A DNA stretch of 64,000 nucleotides, from the NCBI GenBank assembly GCA_029204225.1, contig MU832110.1:22830-86829 (forward strand), given 5' to 3'. Both the position numbers and the translations under genes were made by a program. The stretch comes from Diphasiastrum complanatum. Taxonomy: Eukaryota; Streptophyta; Lycopodiopsida; Lycopodiales; Lycopodiaceae. A model generated the notes under the pieces. That model searched no databases. It was not told the DNA's origin and saw nothing but the letters and a program-made list of their open reading frames with translations. Numbering within the stretch: the first letter of the stretch is position 1; every line of letters starts with the position of its first letter. This document shows positions 34,405-46,167 of the stretch, piece by piece.

Positions 34405-35166
34405 TGTTGGAGGGTTTGTGGATCCCAAGACAACCCTAACCCTAGTTAATAAGTGAGAGGGATTTGGCACCCTGCGTGTGTAAGTCCAACTTGATGATCA
34501 CATAGTTATTTGATTGATTAGTTAAAAGTTAATAAAGGAATTTAGGCCTTTTTGCGGGACTTTTAATGTCGCAGGGCCTAAATGTCAAGTTAGTGAATAA
34601 AGTTGGGTTTCCCTCCAATTTTCATGGTTCCCACACTTTTTTAAATTTGAATAAAATAAATTTGAATAAAAAGAGAGGCAAGACTGGACCAATAGGATTC
34701 AGAGGCCAGGGTCCTCCTCTCTACTATAAAAAGGGACCAACTCAAGTTGCTCCTGATGTTCATTTCCTCATTTCAATAAAGGAGATTGGTTCTCTTTAGA
34801 AATGGATTGATGAATGTCCTTGCTCTTCCTCTCTTCTCCTCCATTTCTCATGCTTTTTTTGGATTTAGCTAATTGTTGGATCTGATGATTATTGGGATTG
34901 CTATTTCTTATGCTTTCTGTGAGAGAGAAAGGGAGAGAGAGAAGAGTAAGTTTCTATCATTGTTGTGGATTTAGGGTTAATGGAAGTAGGGTTAATGGAT
35001 GTAGTGTTAATGGATGTTAGTGTTAGATCCTCCATTCATGTTGAAATCTGAACTATACTATCGCTCTCATGGGAACGAACCTACACATGACAACTAACTC
35101 CGTCTCTTTGATGCTAGATTGACTAGATCTTGGATTCAGGTTAAGCAAGGAAAGAAACCCACTACA
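34405..35166 (+). repeat. Gypsy A 3' LTR, 762 bp
   Basis: TGTTGG...CCACTACA. It matches the 5' LTR at 47927-48685 over its full length, with a few substitutions and short indels. It includes a TATA-like CTATAAAAAG (34723-34732), AATAAA (34775-34780), a GA-rich patch near 34920 and a short open frame in its middle that is also present in the other LTR. Confidence 0.95.
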
Positions 35167-35400
35167 TAATGTTTCTCAACCTGTTAAGAACCTGAAAATA
35201 CATTTGCATAATGGCTAAAACCTTCCAGCAAATGCTCCAATCAAATTACATAAGGAGAGTTACTTACATGCTCAACAAAGTACACCAAAATTTATGCAAA
35301 AGATTGTTGACAATCTGTTCACCCAAAAGGGGATCTTTCATCCAAGTGGGAGCTTTGCTCAGCCTTTTGGAGAATTACAAAATCACTCAAAGAGTATTTG

Positions 35401-35480
35401 TCATCCACTTAAGGAGAAGGTTCATCCACTTAAGGAGAGTGTTCATCCACAAAGGAGAGTGTTCATCCACATAAGTGGAG
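35401..35480 (+). repeat. 21-bp minisatellite, about four units
   Basis: Units at 35401-35421, 35422-35442, 35443-35462 and 35463-35480 with the core TCATCCACTTAAGGAGARDG. In one plus frame they read as repeated HPLKEKV/HPLKESV. Right of the gypsy A 3' LTR. Confidence 0.8.
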
Positions 35481-35756
35481 ATTGTCAACAATAGATTGAA
35501 CAGAACATTGTTAGTATTGAATATGCACAAGCCTCAAAATCAACAAATGATCAGGTGTTATGATTTGATCCAAAATAGCTTCTTGTCAGCCTTTGATCTT
35601 CAATAGACCTGAAATATGCTTTTGATAAACAAGTTCAACTCACAAAACAAAGGTTAGTAAGATTTGATCAACAATGCAATGCATAATCATGCTAGAACTT
35701 GATCAAACATCCAAATATCACCATAAATGGAAATCTTACTATAAATAGCATCCATC

Positions 35757-35776
35757 CAGTTCTGATACCAAATGTT
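35757..35776 (-). other. Possible copia-type primer-binding site (minus)
   Basis: TTTGGTATCAGAAC on the minus strand after an LTR-like AACA end. The match to initiator tRNA-Met is good for 10 bases. It may mark a small nonautonomous LTR element, but no second LTR was found. Confidence 0.35.
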
Positions 35777-35923
35777 CTGGCTAAGATCTTTGCACAACAA
35801 GCTACAAAAGCTAGAAATGGCAAAGCATCCTAATCACCCCTATTGTCACTTGGTACCTATTGCCATTTTTATTATTGCCAAAACTCTATGTTACGTAAAT
35901 TTCCTTCTGTTGTCTTGGCTATT

Positions 35924-37410
35924 TTATAATATCATAGAGACGTTCGGATAGCGCAATCCCTTTTTGCATGCGTAGTTTTGCAACCGATGACACACGAATC
36001 TTCGACGCATGCACCCACGTTTGACAGACGCACTTGCTTGAACAAGATCTTCTAGATTGATTTGAGGTGCACAAGTAGAGGCTTTTTTTTGAAGAACATT
36101 AGGTACCTCTATCAAAGGTTTAGGGATTGATTTGAGGTGCACAAGTAGAGGCTTTTGTTTGAAGAACACTTGACTTCCCATGTGCACAGACATTACTCGG
36201 TTTATAAGTTCCCAAAACAAGTTTTGTGCTTGCGCATCTTGCACTTTCATAAGACAAATGGCGATTGTTTGCATGGATTGAATCCTACAGAAAAAAAAAA
36301 TGTATGAGGGACGAAACTTTCATTCAATATAGTAGTGATATTCAATTATTTGACAAATACCAAAATACCCTGTATCATATACATGTGCAACCATTGTAAC
36401 CCAATCCTTGATTCGATAGAGATGGTTGAAGCAACACCAACACTTTTCTAAATTGCCTCCAGGCTGCATTCTCTTTACAAGATCCACACCTGAAGTGGGT
36501 CCAACTATTGACATCTTGAAAATGAAACATATGTCATTTACATTATGCAGTTGCCCCAGAAAAAGAGATCTGTGAAAGAGATCTAGATACAACAATGATG
36601 TAATATCATGAGAAAAGTCTACTGATCTTAGCTCCCTCTTGGCTCGAGTTATCCATTTTTTCAATCTACAAAGTCAAGCATTCAGAAGATGTAAGATAAT
36701 CCATTCCAACCTACTTTATTATTCATACATCACTAAAAAAGGCTAGTATCCACAAACCTTCTATTGTTTGTGGTTGGTTCAATCTGTGCCAATACTTCGT
36801 CCAAGCTTGCATCAGACATGCCACCATTAATTCTTTCTTCGGGTATAAGATGCGCAGAGATGAAATCTTTTGCCAAGACTTTTTGAATCCGTTTTGGTCT
36901 GTAACGCAAGTTTTCAGTGGCTGTTTTTTTCGCGATTGCTTCTGCCTTGGCAAGATGCAAGGAATATGGGCCCAGCCCATATTCATGTTCATGTGTACCA
37001 ATGTGGACAACCAATCACGAAAATATTATATCACTTGGTATGCAGTAGTATATCTTGGCACCACATTGTTTTATACAGCATGGTGCATGGGAACAATAAC
37101 GACACTTCATCGAACCACTGGAGGTGGTTATCAATCCCAAAGGACATCTAATATTCAGTCTTCCTGTAAAGTGATTCACGTTCATTTTTTGAGAATTCAA
37201 CAGGTAGCTGCAACTGGAGTTGACACATTGGAAACCGCCACCACAAGCTGGTACTCTCACGTCCAGCCACATTTTCATTGTAAGTCGATGGCATCTCCAG
37301 AACAATATTTGGCCGTCCACACATCTCCAACAATTTTCTTAATCTGCTTTTGGCTGGAAGCAGATCTGTCAGAAGGAAAATACTCATTCTTTCAGACTCA
37401 ACATCCACAT
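35924..37410 (-). pseudogene. Transposase-like DNA transposon relic
   Basis: Minus-strand pieces in order: a basic start (SRLRKLLEMCGRPNIVL), a cysteine/histidine-rich block (CRYCSHAPCCIKQCGAKIYY) leading into HIGTHEHEYGLGPYSLHL, a middle block with NLEKCWCCFNHLYRIKDWV, and QTIAICLMKVQDAQAQNLFW. The last resembles, from memory, an uncharacterised transposase-like family in seed-free plants (VMTIAICDMQSED-type text). Pieces lie in different frames: a shift lies near 37015, a gap follows at 36.67-36.72 kb, and a TTTTTTTTTTCTGTAG stretch near 36.29 kb looks like a 3' splice site whose partner does not restore the frame. Probably a decayed DNA transposon; superfamily not settled. Confidence 0.45.
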
Positions 37411-38244
37411 CTTTGAATCGTTCCTCATCACTAGAAACAATGAAGAGAGATCAACAAATTCCAAATGACTGGAGCTGGCCATAATTCCAAAACACTGCCA
37501 ATGCTGAAAGAGAAGCACGATTTTGGAACTAGCTAAAAGTCAGATAATGAATCTTCCCTTATAGATTCGAAGGGGAAAATCAATTCAATGACAATTACAA
37601 ATTGGTTTACAACACATAAGAACACAAAAGTCCTTTCATATGCCACCTTGTAGGATGGATTTTCCCAGAGTAGCATTCATGAAATTTACACGTTCTTTTG
37701 GTTATTGTGCCCCAACGTCCAATGCACTTGAAAATATTAATGGCTTGCTGCCATGCTATTTGATTCCTGGTTCATGACATACTTCCATTCCAAACAATAA
37801 TACAAATGCCTAAATGATAGAAACGTAAGCTATCGTGGCCAGCCAACTGGACCTAAAAGCATAGTGAGCTAACTCTCCTTAAAAGCTACTTAATTGCTTA
37901 GAGTGGACGTTGGCTCACAATCCTCAAAGCAATGTGTAGTATTGTCTAAAATTTTTAAATTAACCGTCAAGCAATCAATTCGGAGGTGTAAGATAATAAA
38001 TAGGACAAGTGATATTATATAATATAATAAATGTGATGTAGGCCCTAACCTTCAACTTCGTATACATAAGAGTCTATATGTTTATTGTAGTAAAACCAAC
38101 TTTGGTTTGAGTGATATTGGTTTAAGTATGAGTTTCTTGATTTCAGCAAAGTTTAGGTTGTAGGTTTTTTTATTGCCGGATCTCTTGAAATCCATTTGTT
38201 GCCGGCTCTCTTGAAATCCATATGTTTAATTTCAAGATTTATAC

Positions 38245-38246
<2 letters not shown>
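37411..38246. other. No recognisable gene
   Basis: AT-rich interval between the transposase-like relic and the GA microsatellite. Nothing supported. Confidence 0.4.
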
Positions 38247-38306
<60 letters not shown>

Positions 38307-38352
38307 TGCGATAGTGTGAAAGAGAGTGAGTGTGTGAGAGAGAGAGAGAGAG
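38247..38352. repeat. (GA)n microsatellite, two tracts
   Basis: A 57-bp GA tract at 38247-38303 is followed after a 31-bp interruption by an 18-bp GA tract (38335-38352) and a short A-run. Confidence 0.95.
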
Positions 38353-38818
38353 AAAAAAAAAAACAAAATTTCACATAGTCCCTCTTGACAAGTCAAGACC
38401 AAACCCTTTGAACCATTCAATTTATAACATAATAGGTAAAAATGAAGTTGTATAAAGTCTTACAGTACAAAGTACCATAAAGCAAAGCAAGTTTTAGGAC
38501 ACCCAACTGTTACTTGCCACCATCCCACAAAACAAAACTACGCGAGTTAGTTACATGAGGAATACAGGTGTCATAGTTGAGCATCAGTTGTTATCCATGT
38601 CTGAAACAAGATTACATTCGAATGTATGGAAAACCCATGTATAAGGTATGGACCAAATTCAAAATTATATTTTTTGGGGGGTTTTAGGAGAAAGACATTA
38701 GCTTGTACCTCAAGTTTCCTAGTTCCACGGTTGAGATTCATTAGTTTTTAGGGCTCTTAATCTAATAGTGGGCATTCACACTTACTTTTGTTTCTAAGAA
38801 CAAAAAAAAAGGTATATA
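38353..38818. other. No gene; shares a 50-bp block with 60.17 kb
   Basis: The part 38561-38617 (GTTATCCATGTCTGAAACAA core) matches 60171-60226. Otherwise no feature was recognised. Confidence 0.5.
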
Positions 38819-40208
38819 ATGGAGGGTGCGATGGAGGCCACCCTCATTCTTCTTCTCTCTTCTCTATCCTTCCTCCTCTGTCTAGTTTCTTCAATGCTTG
38901 GGCTCTTTTGCAAAGGATTCAGTGTGGAAAGCAAGAAGGATTGTTATCTATTGTGGAGCACTGACAGCAAGCTCTCTAATAGGTTTTTGGCACTCTTATG
39001 AGTAGATTTCCAAGTATTGAACCGGCTGCTGGCCGGCGAGCTACATACTTTGACCTTTCATGCTTTGCTCTTGGATGATCTCATTTCATCATGTAGAAGC
39101 AAAGATGGTCCCATTTTATGTGACTTCTTATTTGAAGACTTCAATTGGAGGTATCTTTTACAATGGTGCTTGATATGAAGATTGCAATAGTTGATACTTT
39201 GGGGATCTTTAGATCCATATGCTTTGTCAATATTCCTTTGCAAGTAAGAAATAAGGAGGATCTAATCTCAATCAAGAGGATGATGGTAGGATTCTCACCA
39301 AAAATCCAAGTGTATGATGGAGATTTACCAAGGCTTGAGGAGGAGGCTTCTCAACACATGGTTTTATGGAGATCTTCAAGAGGCAAGGCCGAGTCTTTGT
39401 GGCTCACAATACATGGCAAAGAGGAGGAGTTTTTAGGTTCTATCTACTTCAACACATTTACATTTGCTTCTCTTCCATTATTTGATGTACCATCTTGCTT
39501 TATTGAGATTTCTACATCTCAAAGTTCAACTAGGACAATACTAGTTTTGTATGATGCCTATGGTATGGACATATTTCCTGTCATTGATGCCTTAGATGTG
39601 TTTCCAAATCATTTTGAAAGCAAGTGATTTTGTCATCAAATGTATGCTCTTGGATCTAGTAAGAGCAAGAATGAGTTTGTTACTCATAGTGTGAAAATTC
39701 ATGTTTTTTCATCTTGTGAGGCATTTTGTAAACTTCTCTTGAGATTAAGTGAATCATCCTTGAAGGACACTTACATCCTAGAGCAAGTATGTAGCCTCAA
39801 GAAGATCAGGATAGTCTTTGATCTCAAGATTAGATCCATCATGGATAAAGTTCATAGTCTGTGGACTAGTCAAGCTAGAATGCATAATCTTGATAATCAT
39901 CACATTTGCTCATTTTATGTTCTTGATCTTTATGAGGCATGGAAGCCTCAGATTTCTCACTCTATGGTGCAACCATCTTCATGCAAGTGGAGCTTTCAAG
40001 TCAAAGATCATCATCAAGCATGGAGGAAGCACAAGGATATAGTGGCAAATTGTTGGAATGCTCTTCAATGGAATTGGCAAGTGATTTCTACCAAAGAAAT
40101 CTCATCATGGATATGGTGAAGTTGCTGCTATTGAGGATCCCTTGGCGGTTTTCACATCACATCATACCAAAGGATCCACTCAACAAGTTTCACAAGCTCC
40201 TTGGTTGA
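38819..40208 (+). pseudogene. Unassigned coding remnants upstream of R1
   Basis: Several plus-strand open stretches follow one another: 38819-39001 (hydrophobic start LILLLSSLSFLLCLVSSML, signal-peptide-like), 39145-39627 and 39640-40119. Texts such as LPLFDVPSCFIEISTSQSS and ILVLYDAYGMDIFPVIDALD look like real protein but match no family I know. They lead directly into the LTR-like repeat R1 at 40241, so they may be the 3' coding end of an unidentified retroelement. A host pseudogene is the alternative. Confidence 0.4.
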
Positions 40209-40240
40209 TCTAGTACCTTATCAAGCTAGTTTTTGAGGAG

Positions 40241-41032
40241 TGTGAAAAATCAGTAAAATCTAGCTTGGCTATTTTGTATTTTCTTGTTTATGAGTAAATC
40301 TCACACGTGTGGAGCATGTTTCCATGTGTAGAAAAAAGTCAAAAATAGCTTAGTCATGTTGAGTTAGGGGTACATAAAGTTTAGAGACATCTATCCAAGT
40401 GTAAGTAGGTGATTTGGCCATTTTTGGCATTAGAGGCAAAATAAGTTGTTAGGCCTAAAGTAGGTTGTGATGTAGCTCAAGTCAAGTTAGGCTTATGACA
40501 TTTGTCAAGTGGAGATTTGGTGTGTGACATGACCCTATGTGTTGGCATGAGAGTTAGGGTCCAATCAAAAGAGATATATTCATCAATTTGGCCCAATCAA
40601 GTTTGAGAGCTCATATTTCACTAAACCAATAGGTTTTAGAGGAGGAAAAAAAGGGGTACAATCATGTTTCATACCTCCTTCATGTTAGATTACTACTTAT
40701 ATGTGCCTTACACTCATTGTATGTAAGTTTTATGGAGTTATGAGATTTCTACACTATTTGAGTCAAAATTGGTTTCTCTCTTACTCGAGTTCTTGATAGT
40801 ACATTCTCTCTCTACTTGAGAGCAAGGTTGAAATTCACTATTTTCTTTGCACAAGTCTCCACACATGTGAATGTTCTTGTATTGTTGATTTATGCATGAT
40901 TTTTAGTGCTCTTGCCTTAGATTGATGGAATAGATCTTGTTTTTCAATCTATGTGTGATCTATGTGCAATCATCACATCTTAGGAGATCAAAAGCACACT
41001 TTGTGGCATTTCCACACGTGTGAATTTTCACA
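40241..41032 (+). repeat. LTR-like repeat R1 (plus), 792 bp
   Basis: Starts TGTGAAAAAT and ends ATTTTCACA, short inverted ends like an LTR, preceded by a weak purine run (TTTTTGAGGAG). Related copies: 18096-18570 (minus) and the end fragment 19975-20050. No primer-binding site follows, so it may be a 3' or solo LTR. It contains CACACGTGTG near both ends. Confidence 0.7.
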
Positions 41033-42960
41033 AATATTTGTCATAATACTTATCTATAATCTATACAACAAAGGGATTCTTTCAGTTGTGTGTGGTTCGT
41101 GTTGTACTATACAAAAGTTTTTTTTTAGTGTACAATATGCAAATAGACGTTGATCTTAGTAAGTTTTTTTTTTTTTTTTTGTAATTTGGCATTGATATAG
41201 TGGTTCATTTGATGTTTTCTCATTTTGATTCCTATTTTTTTAGTGTCATTTTTAGTAAATTACTCATCCATCTTGTTGGCAATGGCAATTCACTATTGAC
41301 CCATAGAACCCCAATGAAGTGTACAGACTATGACAATAGTTGAATAAAGTTTTTGTTACAAACAGTCAAAGTTTTTTTCCTAAAATTGAGAGCCCCAAAG
41401 GTGCTACAAAGAAAGCTACCCGTGCTATGACAACCTTTCAAGTTTCTCAATGTGCAAATCTTATAATTTACGATCAACGGCATATAGAAATCCTTCCCAA
41501 TGAAGAGGAAGGATAAATAACAAAAAAGGAGATTGTGCCTTATCAACCTCCTAGTACTAAAATAGCACAAGAGCAAGCAATTTACCTGATACTTCTCTTA
41601 CTATAGAAGAAAATATAGAAGAAATTACTGAATAGAATTTTAATTTTTATACCATTTCAAGTGTACATAAACATGTATATATTATTATCAAAAGATAGAT
41701 ATAATCTGACATGTACACAACCCACTTTTGGGATTTTCATTGATATGAATATGGATTGTTACAATCAAGTTGTGTCATTGTAGTAGTACTATATTGCAAT
41801 TTCTACACTGACATGAAACAATTATCTTGTTTTCAATTTCATAATGATGATGGAGTTGCATTTATTTGATACTAAATTTCAGTGTTCTTCTACTATTTGG
41901 ATAGTTTCTCCAATATCTCTCTCTGCATTTGATCTCAACTTCGTACCTGCAAAAAATCAACACAAAATTTGTTGCACTTAGAGATAAATCTTTTAAAGCA
42001 ATAATCTACAAATAGTTATTATACGACTAATTGTTGGTGTAAGCTACTAAAGAAGAATAAGAATGTTTACCTACTTACCATGTTTCCATTGGAAATGAAT
42101 TTGAAGTATGACGGTATATCATATTGTAGGAGCAACAATTCTTGCCTAATGTAACTTAGGCTCCAATCTTCTTCCACCTCAATACAAGTTGAAAGTCCAT
42201 CATTGTAAATTATGTCAAGATTCCTTTGTTCAAAGCGTCCACTTTGTTCCAGGTCTTGATCAAGTAGTATCCATTTACTTTTAATCCTTTTCCATCTTTG
42301 GTAATGGAAGCAAAGGCTGAGTATTAAATATCCATAAGCTCATATAGTATACTTTTTGTTAAATTTTTACATAAAAACATAGTTGGAGTGTTGTGTACAT
42401 TGACACTTGTAAAAAAATCTACAAATATATTCAAAGCAACAAACCAACTTAATCAAACTATTTTTGAGCTTGTATTTATCTTTAACGATTTTTTTACATC
42501 ATTATACAGTTGTTATGTATCATAATGGTACGCCCTTCAGTGATGGTCTCGCAAGGGGTAGGACGTAGGAATGGTGTTATCAACATGTTTTAGTGCCACA
42601 CGTCACCATCCTGGGTGATCACTTGTCGACGGCGGGACGAGACCCACTATGCTATGCCTATATAGTGGTGAAGATTCCCTTTTGCCATCCACTCAATCTA
42701 CTTGGGAGTTGGTGGATGGAGAGCATGTGCAATAGCCAGGATGTATCTCCAGGCCAGAAATATGAAAGATAAGACCAAAAGAATTTAAAATAGTTCAAAC
42801 TTTTCTCATGATTTATTTGAACAAGTAACCCCTTATGGAGTAACAAAATGATTAGATTGTTTGATTGATCTACAGGAGCATCTCTACTAGTACAAAAATC
42901 CATGTTTAACAAAATCAAAATTATTTCAAAAAATATGAGGCATGTGAGTAATGTTTAATT
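41033..42960. other. Gene-poor interval
   Basis: Mostly AT-rich. A plus-strand piece at about 41340-41520 reads in one frame (FQVSQCANLIIYDQRHIEIL) without a recognised family. A less AT-rich stretch at 42525-42740 contains short GGCGGGACGAGACCC-type text and no recognised gene. Confidence 0.35.
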
Positions 42961-42973
42961 TATTGTATTATGA

Positions 42974-43900
42974 CTACAATCTTTTATCAAAAATATCAAA
43001 TAATAAACCTGACCTGGTCTTGCTTATAGAAAGGTCCAAAAAATTGCACTTATCATCAATAGTTGTACAATGAAGTTCACATGGATCTTTAGGATCGATT
43101 TTTTCACCAAAAAATTTAAGGTCTTCAAATAGAAAACTACCAAAATCAGGAAGATCAAGAACAAATAAGTCATCAATATAGCTTCTGATATAGGTTAAAT
43201 TATGCAATAAGATGGTTCAAGTACCATAAGAAACTAATCCAAATTCATAAGGCAAAAGATAAAAGTTAGCTAGATCAACAACATAATCAGTGCCCATGTA
43301 AATGCCTATCCTTCGTTGAAAGAGTGAATTGCTTAAAGAAAAATGCAAGTTATTTAAAATCATGTGCAACCAAGAATAAACATTTTCAACATCAAAATTT
43401 TTAATTAATCTTTTCTTCTTTGAATCAACATCTTGATTTTTGTTCGTAAGCCACAAAACTCAAAATGTGCAAGACTCTTTTTAACTTTCAAAGCTTTGCA
43501 TCGAGTATCATTTAGTTTATTGCTAAAAACATCTCAGATTTGCTTATTGCCATGAAACGAGAGTTGAAAAACTTTATTACTTGTATTTTAACAACAGATT
43601 CGTTTAAAATCCAACTACAATATACAAAAACATCTACATCCTTAAGGTTTTTCAAAGGTCATCAATAAAAGGAAGCAAACCTTTGAAGCCCGATCATGGA
43701 CTCCGAATGAACTTATTAATACTCTTAGCTATAAAGTTTAACAACATTAATTGAAAGAGGAGGACAAATTTAGTGCCTTTAGAAGGACACTTTCAAAAAC
43801 AATGAGGAGAATTGATATATCTGTAGTAACAATATGACCTAAAGCGTCTTAAAAGAATTTTAAGTTGATAAAAGTGAGAATTCGGCATATCAAGATCTTG
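42974..43900 (-). mobile_element. Penelope-like or related RT remnant (minus)
   Basis: The two clearest frames are 43456-43217 (FQRRIGIYMGTDYVVDLANF, YLLPYEFGL) and 43207-42974 (SYIDDLFVL, then CNFLDLSISKTRSGLLFDIF and DKR). The order G-I-x-MGT / LANF / YIDDL / FLDLSI / DKR is that of an RT of the Penelope-like type or a related plant retroelement, different from the copia, gypsy and LINE RTs in this window. Upstream minus-strand text to about 43.9 kb is more decayed (CKALKVKKS, AHFEFCGLRTKIKML in shifted frames). No GIY-YIG endonuclease was seen. Frame breaks between the two blocks show it is inactive. Confidence 0.6.
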
Positions 43901-43974
43901 ACAAAACATGTTTTCTAAAATATAGAGCAATCAAAATAAGGTTCCTTAGCTAAGAGAAAGAACAAAACACTGGT

Positions 43975-44260
43975 CGAATCTGCAAAGTGTATGCTAGCGC
44001 ATGTATCATGGCCCAAGAGGTTCTGGGCTGAAGCTGTCTTCACTACAGCTTACATCCAGAACAGATGTTCGACCAAGGATCTCTTAGAGAAGACACCCCA
44101 CGAGGTGTGGACAGGCTCTAAGCCTTCTTTGAAGAACCTAAGAGTGTTTGGGTGCATTGCCTATGCACAGATCCCAAAGGACACGAGGAAGAAAATTGGA
44201 CTTCCACGGTCTCAAGACCATCCTGATCGGATATACTTCATCTGATAACACCTACAAGCT
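43975..44260 (+). pseudogene. Copia integrase C-terminal part
   Basis: AYIQNRCSTKDLLEKTPHEV followed by KPSLKNLRVFGCIAYAQIPK, the integrase-to-RT link of plant copia polyproteins. Part of a fossil. Confidence 0.85.
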
Positions 44261-44569
44261 GTACGATCCTAATACCCAGCAAATCTTGTATAGCCGGGAT
44301 ACAGTCTTTATCGAGGATCAGTTCGTCGACCTCAAAGGCAAGGAAATTGCTCAAGAGGAATCTTCATCTCCTGCCATTGACACGACAGTCCGAGCTTCTG
44401 GCTCAGGCATGTCTATTGTCGACCCACTTCGAGACAACGAATCAGACGAAGATGTTGCTGCTCATAGCAACAAGTCCCAGGAGTGGTTCATCAGTCGAAT
44501 CTTCTCAGAAGATCAAGCCGAGTGCGCACACAGCCCACAAGAGGTATGCTTCTGAGTCTGCATGTCTTT

Positions 44570-45410
44570 TAATGCAGGAATCGACGATAGTCGAAGAGGC
44601 ACTTAGCCAACCAGACTCTGATCTCTGGAGAGAAGCTATGGACAGAGAGTATTCCTCTCTGATAAAAAATAAGACATGGTCATTAGTTGAAGCTCCTATT
44701 GGCTGCAATGTTGTTGATTGCAAATGGATCTCTAAGATCAAATGCAATGCCAACAGAGCATCGAAGGAAGGCAAGATTGGTAGCATAAGGATTCACCCAA
44801 ATCCTGAATGTCAACTACAGTGAAACTTTTAGTCTAGTCGTCAAACATTCGTCGATCCGAATGCTCGTCTTATGCTGCAGCTGTCGGTCTCAAAGTACAT
44901 CAACTTTATGTATAAACAGCTTATCTGAATGGACTTATACAGGAAGACATCTACATGGTCCAGCCCGAAGGATACGTTCTGGAAGGCATGAAGAATCATG
45001 TCTGTAAACTCCACAAAGCAATGTAGAGATTGAAATAATCTGCCAGAGCTTGGTTTCATGGGATCAACACATTCCTCATTGATCAAGGATTTAAACCAGG
45101 CACTGCTGATTGCAATGTCTATACAAAGTCAATGCAACAATTTTTTATCATCATCACCTTGTATGTTGATGATACGTTGCTCTTCAGCAACGATGCCAAT
45201 ATGGTCAAGGATTCAAAACAGATGTTGTTCTCATAATTCGACATGACTGATCTGGGCGAAGCTCACTTCTGTCTTGAAATTCAAATCCAAAGAGACAGAA
45301 GAAATCGACTGATTTACATCACTCAGCAAAGGTATCTTCATAATGTTCTTAACAAATACAATTTGATGAACTGTAAATTAGCTCACTCACCAATGGATCC
45401 AGGCCTGTAG
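44570..45410 (+). pseudogene. Copia reverse transcriptase remnant
   Basis: RT pieces include EALSQPDSDLWREAMDREY, VVDCKWISKIKCN and the catalytic YVDDTLLFSN near 45160-45190, all typical of copia RT. Part of a fossil. Confidence 0.85.
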
Positions 45411-46160
45411 TTGTCAAAGGACCAATGTCCCCAGACTAAGCAGGAAGAGGAGCAGATGAGAGAATACCCATATCGATCGATACTCGGATCTCTCATGTAC
45501 GCAATAGTCTATAGAAGGCCAGATATTTCTTTTGTTGTTAGCTCACTCAGCCAATACATGGCTAATCTTGGAATTACCCATTGGAAGGCTCTCATACGAG
45601 TCATGAGATACATTCGAGCTACCATGGACCAATGCATCTGCTATGGAGGTGTCAACAACAACAATCCTCATCAGCTCAGTGGATATTTTGATGCAAGCTA
45701 GGGAGGAAATGCAGACCATCGTAAGTCCACATCTGGATTTATATTCTTCTTCAACGACGGTCCTATTTTGTGGAACAGTTGTAAGCAAACCTCTATTGCA
45801 CTTTCTTCTACTGAAGTAGAATACATTGCTACTTCTCAATCTATTAAGGAAGTGTTTTGGTTGAGAAATTTGTTGTCAGACATTAGTCTTTATCAGCACA
45901 GCCCTACAATTTTGTTCTGTGATAATCAGAGTGCTATTGCCTTATCAACCAACCCTAGAAATCATTCTAGGAGTAAGCACATTGAGATCAGGTATCACTA
46001 CATTAGGGGCAAGGTTCTCGACAGAGAAGTGAGCTTAACGTACTGCAAAACTCAAGACATGGTTGCAGATATCTTCACAAAAGCACTCATTATTAATGCA
46101 CACAACAGATTTTGTGCATTGCTACGTCTGAAGATCAAGGCATTCACGGATCTAGATTAA
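45411..46160 (+). pseudogene. Copia RNase H remnant
   Basis: Contains SILGSLMYAIVYRRPDISFV, IALSSTEVEYIATSQSIKEV, DNQSAIALSTNPRNHS and DMVADIFTKALI, the standard C-terminus of a copia polyprotein. The minus fragment at 23.33-23.64 kb is closely related. Part of a fossil. Confidence 0.9.
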
Positions 46161-46167
46161 GAGGGAG
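46161..46167 (+). other. Copia polypurine tract
   Basis: TTAAGAGGGAG (46158-46168) directly precedes the LTR start TGTTGG. Confidence 0.75.

Larger units (their letters stand above)
30566..35166 (+). mobile_element. Ty3/gypsy element A, right part
   Basis: It starts in integrase, continues through a long extra coding region and ends in a purine tract and a 3' LTR. The LTR matches the 5' LTR at 47.9 kb, which ties it to the same family as the left part at 47927-55175, but the two pieces lie about 13 kb apart and are probably from different insertions. Broken, several interruptions. Fairly young by eye from LTR similarity. Confidence 0.85.
35167..35920. other. No gene; minisatellite and possible TRIM-like end
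   Basis: It contains a 21-bp minisatellite (35401-35480). On the minus strand it has TTTGGTATCAGAAC near 35757-35772, a copia-type primer-binding site next to a possible LTR end AGAACA. No element boundaries could be fixed. Confidence 0.4.

Noticed and set aside
34566-34799. 77-codon open frame in the gypsy A 3' LTR, with a 72-codon version in the 5' LTR
   Set aside because: It spans the TATA-like box and is shared only because the two LTRs are close copies. No motif; probably chance.
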